Source: DATCHW01 sp963806045 (GTDB taxonomy: Bacteria > Bacteroidota > Ignavibacteria > Tepidaquicellales > Tepidaquicellaceae). From it: a DNA stretch of 64,000 nt. Where the stretch lies: the NCBI GenBank assembly GCA_963806045.1, contig CAWDWP010000001.1:682001-746000 (forward strand), in the 5' to 3' direction. Below the pieces are notes generated by a model. It saw only the letters and a program-made list of their open reading frames with translations. It did not search any database and was not told where the DNA came from. The translations under genes and the position numbers were made by a program. Below are positions 62,923-64,000 of this stretch, one piece after another; position 1 is the first letter of the stretch, and each line of letters opens with the position of its first letter.

Positions 62923-64000
62923 GTGATTAAAAAATTCTTTCAGGGACATAAGCCTAAATTCGGTGGTCTTGAGATTTTAAAATATATAGGTCCCGGATTT
63001 ATAGTTACAATAGGATTTATTGACCCGGGTAACTGGGCTTCAAATATTGCAGCAGGTTCGCAGTTCGGGTATGACCTTTTATGGATTGTAACCTTATCGA
63101 CTGCAATGCTGATATTTTTACAGCATAATGCAGCTCACCTTGGAATTGTTACCGGTCTCTGCCTCTCTGAAGCTTCAACCGAGCATCTTAAAAAACCGGT
63201 AAGCAGAATTTTTCTTGGAAGTGCGGTGTTTGCTTCTATTTCAACAGCATTGGCAGAAATACTTGGTGCCGCAATCGGAATAAATATGCTGTTTCATATT
63301 CCCATTTTCGCCGGAGCACTCATTACATCAGTAACTGTTATCATTGTATTGATATACAAATACATACAGGTTAGTCGAAAAATATATCATAGGTTTTGTG
63401 ACTGTTATCGGGTTATCATTTTTGTATGAACTTTTTCTATCTAATGTGAACTGGACAGCAACCGGGATATCTCTGATTACACCTTCTTTTCCCAGTGATT
63501 CAATTGTGATAATAATGAGTGTCCTCGGAGCAGTTGTAATGCCTCATAATATTTTTCTTCATTCTGAAGTTATTCAAAGCAGGCAGTGGCAAAATGAAGG
63601 TGAAGGCGTAATAAAGAAAAGATTAAAATTTGAATTCTTCGATACGCTAATCGCAATGATAGCCGGATGGGCAATTAACAGTGCAATGATTATTGTTGCC
63701 GCGGCAGTATTTTTCTCAGGTAAAATTGAAGTGACAGAACTACAACAGGCACAGGAAACATTAAGACCTCTGCTTGGAAACTCAGCCGCATTTGTTTTTG
63801 CCATAGCGTTATTATTTGCGGGTATATCATCTTCAATCACCGCTTCAATGGCAGGAGCAAGTATTTTTGCAGGAATATTCAAAGAACCTCTCGACTTGAA
63901 AGACAGCCATTCAAGAATCGGTGTCTTTATAACGATTACCGGAGCTCTTATTGCTATTTTTTTTCTTGGAAATCCCTTTACCGGTTTGATTTGGAGCCAG
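62923..64000 (+). CDS. Nramp-family divalent metal transporter (frameshifted, 3'-truncated by window)
   Basis: Starts at a GTG. Nramp motifs are 'GPGFIVTIGFIDPGNWASNI' (metal-binding DPGN) in the first helix and 'GAVVMPHNIFLHSEVIQSRQ' (MPH motif) in the sixth. After a +1 break near 63369 (extra G in CAGG) the second frame continues 'LVEKYIIGFVTVIGLSFLYE' and runs off the window. Expected full length is about 410-430 residues. It imports Mn2+ or Fe2+ using the proton gradient, useful for a haem-rich cell. Whether it is mntH-like in substrate cannot be said. Confidence 0.85.

Overview
The window looks like one continuous piece of chromosome from a bacterium of the Ignavibacteriota / Bacteroidota-Chlorobi side of the tree. 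The signs are type IX secretion (T9SS) C-terminal sorting domains with the 'NYPNPFNPxTKI' signature on several secreted proteins, a dnaN-recF-DUF721-gyrB block, DUF5916 and DUF4175 proteins, AT-rich intergenic DNA, and frequent TTG/GTG starts. The lifestyle suggested is a Gram-negative respirer rich in multiheme c-type cytochromes, probably able to pass electrons across its outer membrane.

Layout. 0-5.4 kb: a porin-cytochrome cluster with a partial hexaheme cytochrome, a tetraheme cytochrome, an outer-membrane barrel, a 14-heme cytochrome and a frameshifted lipoprotein cytochrome with a CX4CH haem motif. 5.6-9.6 kb: cytochrome c maturation genes (lipoprotein, ccmC, small ccmD-like gene, ccmE of the cysteine CXXXY type, ccmF). 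9.6-21.2 kb: mostly housekeeping genes (DinB, D-cysteine desulfhydrase-like, queA, purK, SPFH, M19 dipeptidase, YmdB, PilM-like, rsmD, coaD), ending in a DUF559 nuclease gene framed by palindromes. 21.2-28.1 kb (minus strand): uppP with tandem copies of its own 3' end, gyrB, DUF721, recF, and dnaN with an extra segment. 28.1-29.0 kb is a long non-coding region that may hold the origin. 29-35.4 kb: a TrmB-like regulator and secreted T9SS/BNR proteins. 35.5-44.4 kb: cysS, SIMPL, a four-unit zinc-ribbon protein, DUF4175, a CPBP protease and menA. 44.7-47.1 kb (minus strand): a compact ubiquitin-like cassette of Ubl, E1-like ThiF and a membrane RING/zinc-ribbon protein, with no recognisable E2 or deubiquitinase. 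47.3-53.1 kb: a partial branched-chain amino-acid ABC set, YARHG, SafE/DsbD-like and DUF5916. 53.4-57.3 kb: two ATP-grasp D-Ala-D-Ala-ligase-like genes, a GNAT and lysine 2,3-aminomutase, which look like an uncharacterised lysine/beta-lysine pathway. 57.5-59.8 kb: an ECF sigma factor operon. 60-64 kb: a lipocalin-like protein, an M12B-like T9SS protease, a lipoprotein and an Nramp transporter that runs off the end.

Three features cut across the window. (1) A family of C-run/G-run palindromes recurs in intergenic DNA and twice lies in frame inside T9SS sorting domains. (2) Ten genes carry clean frameshifts, about 16 sites, nearly all +1 and several in essential genes such as cysS. That points either to residual assembly indels or to something unusual. 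(3) The cytochrome genes and the Ccm genes lie next to each other and probably form one functional unit: the Ccm system attaches haem to the many CXXCH proteins upstream.

Everything here was read by eye. Family names rest on motif recognition, not on database searches.
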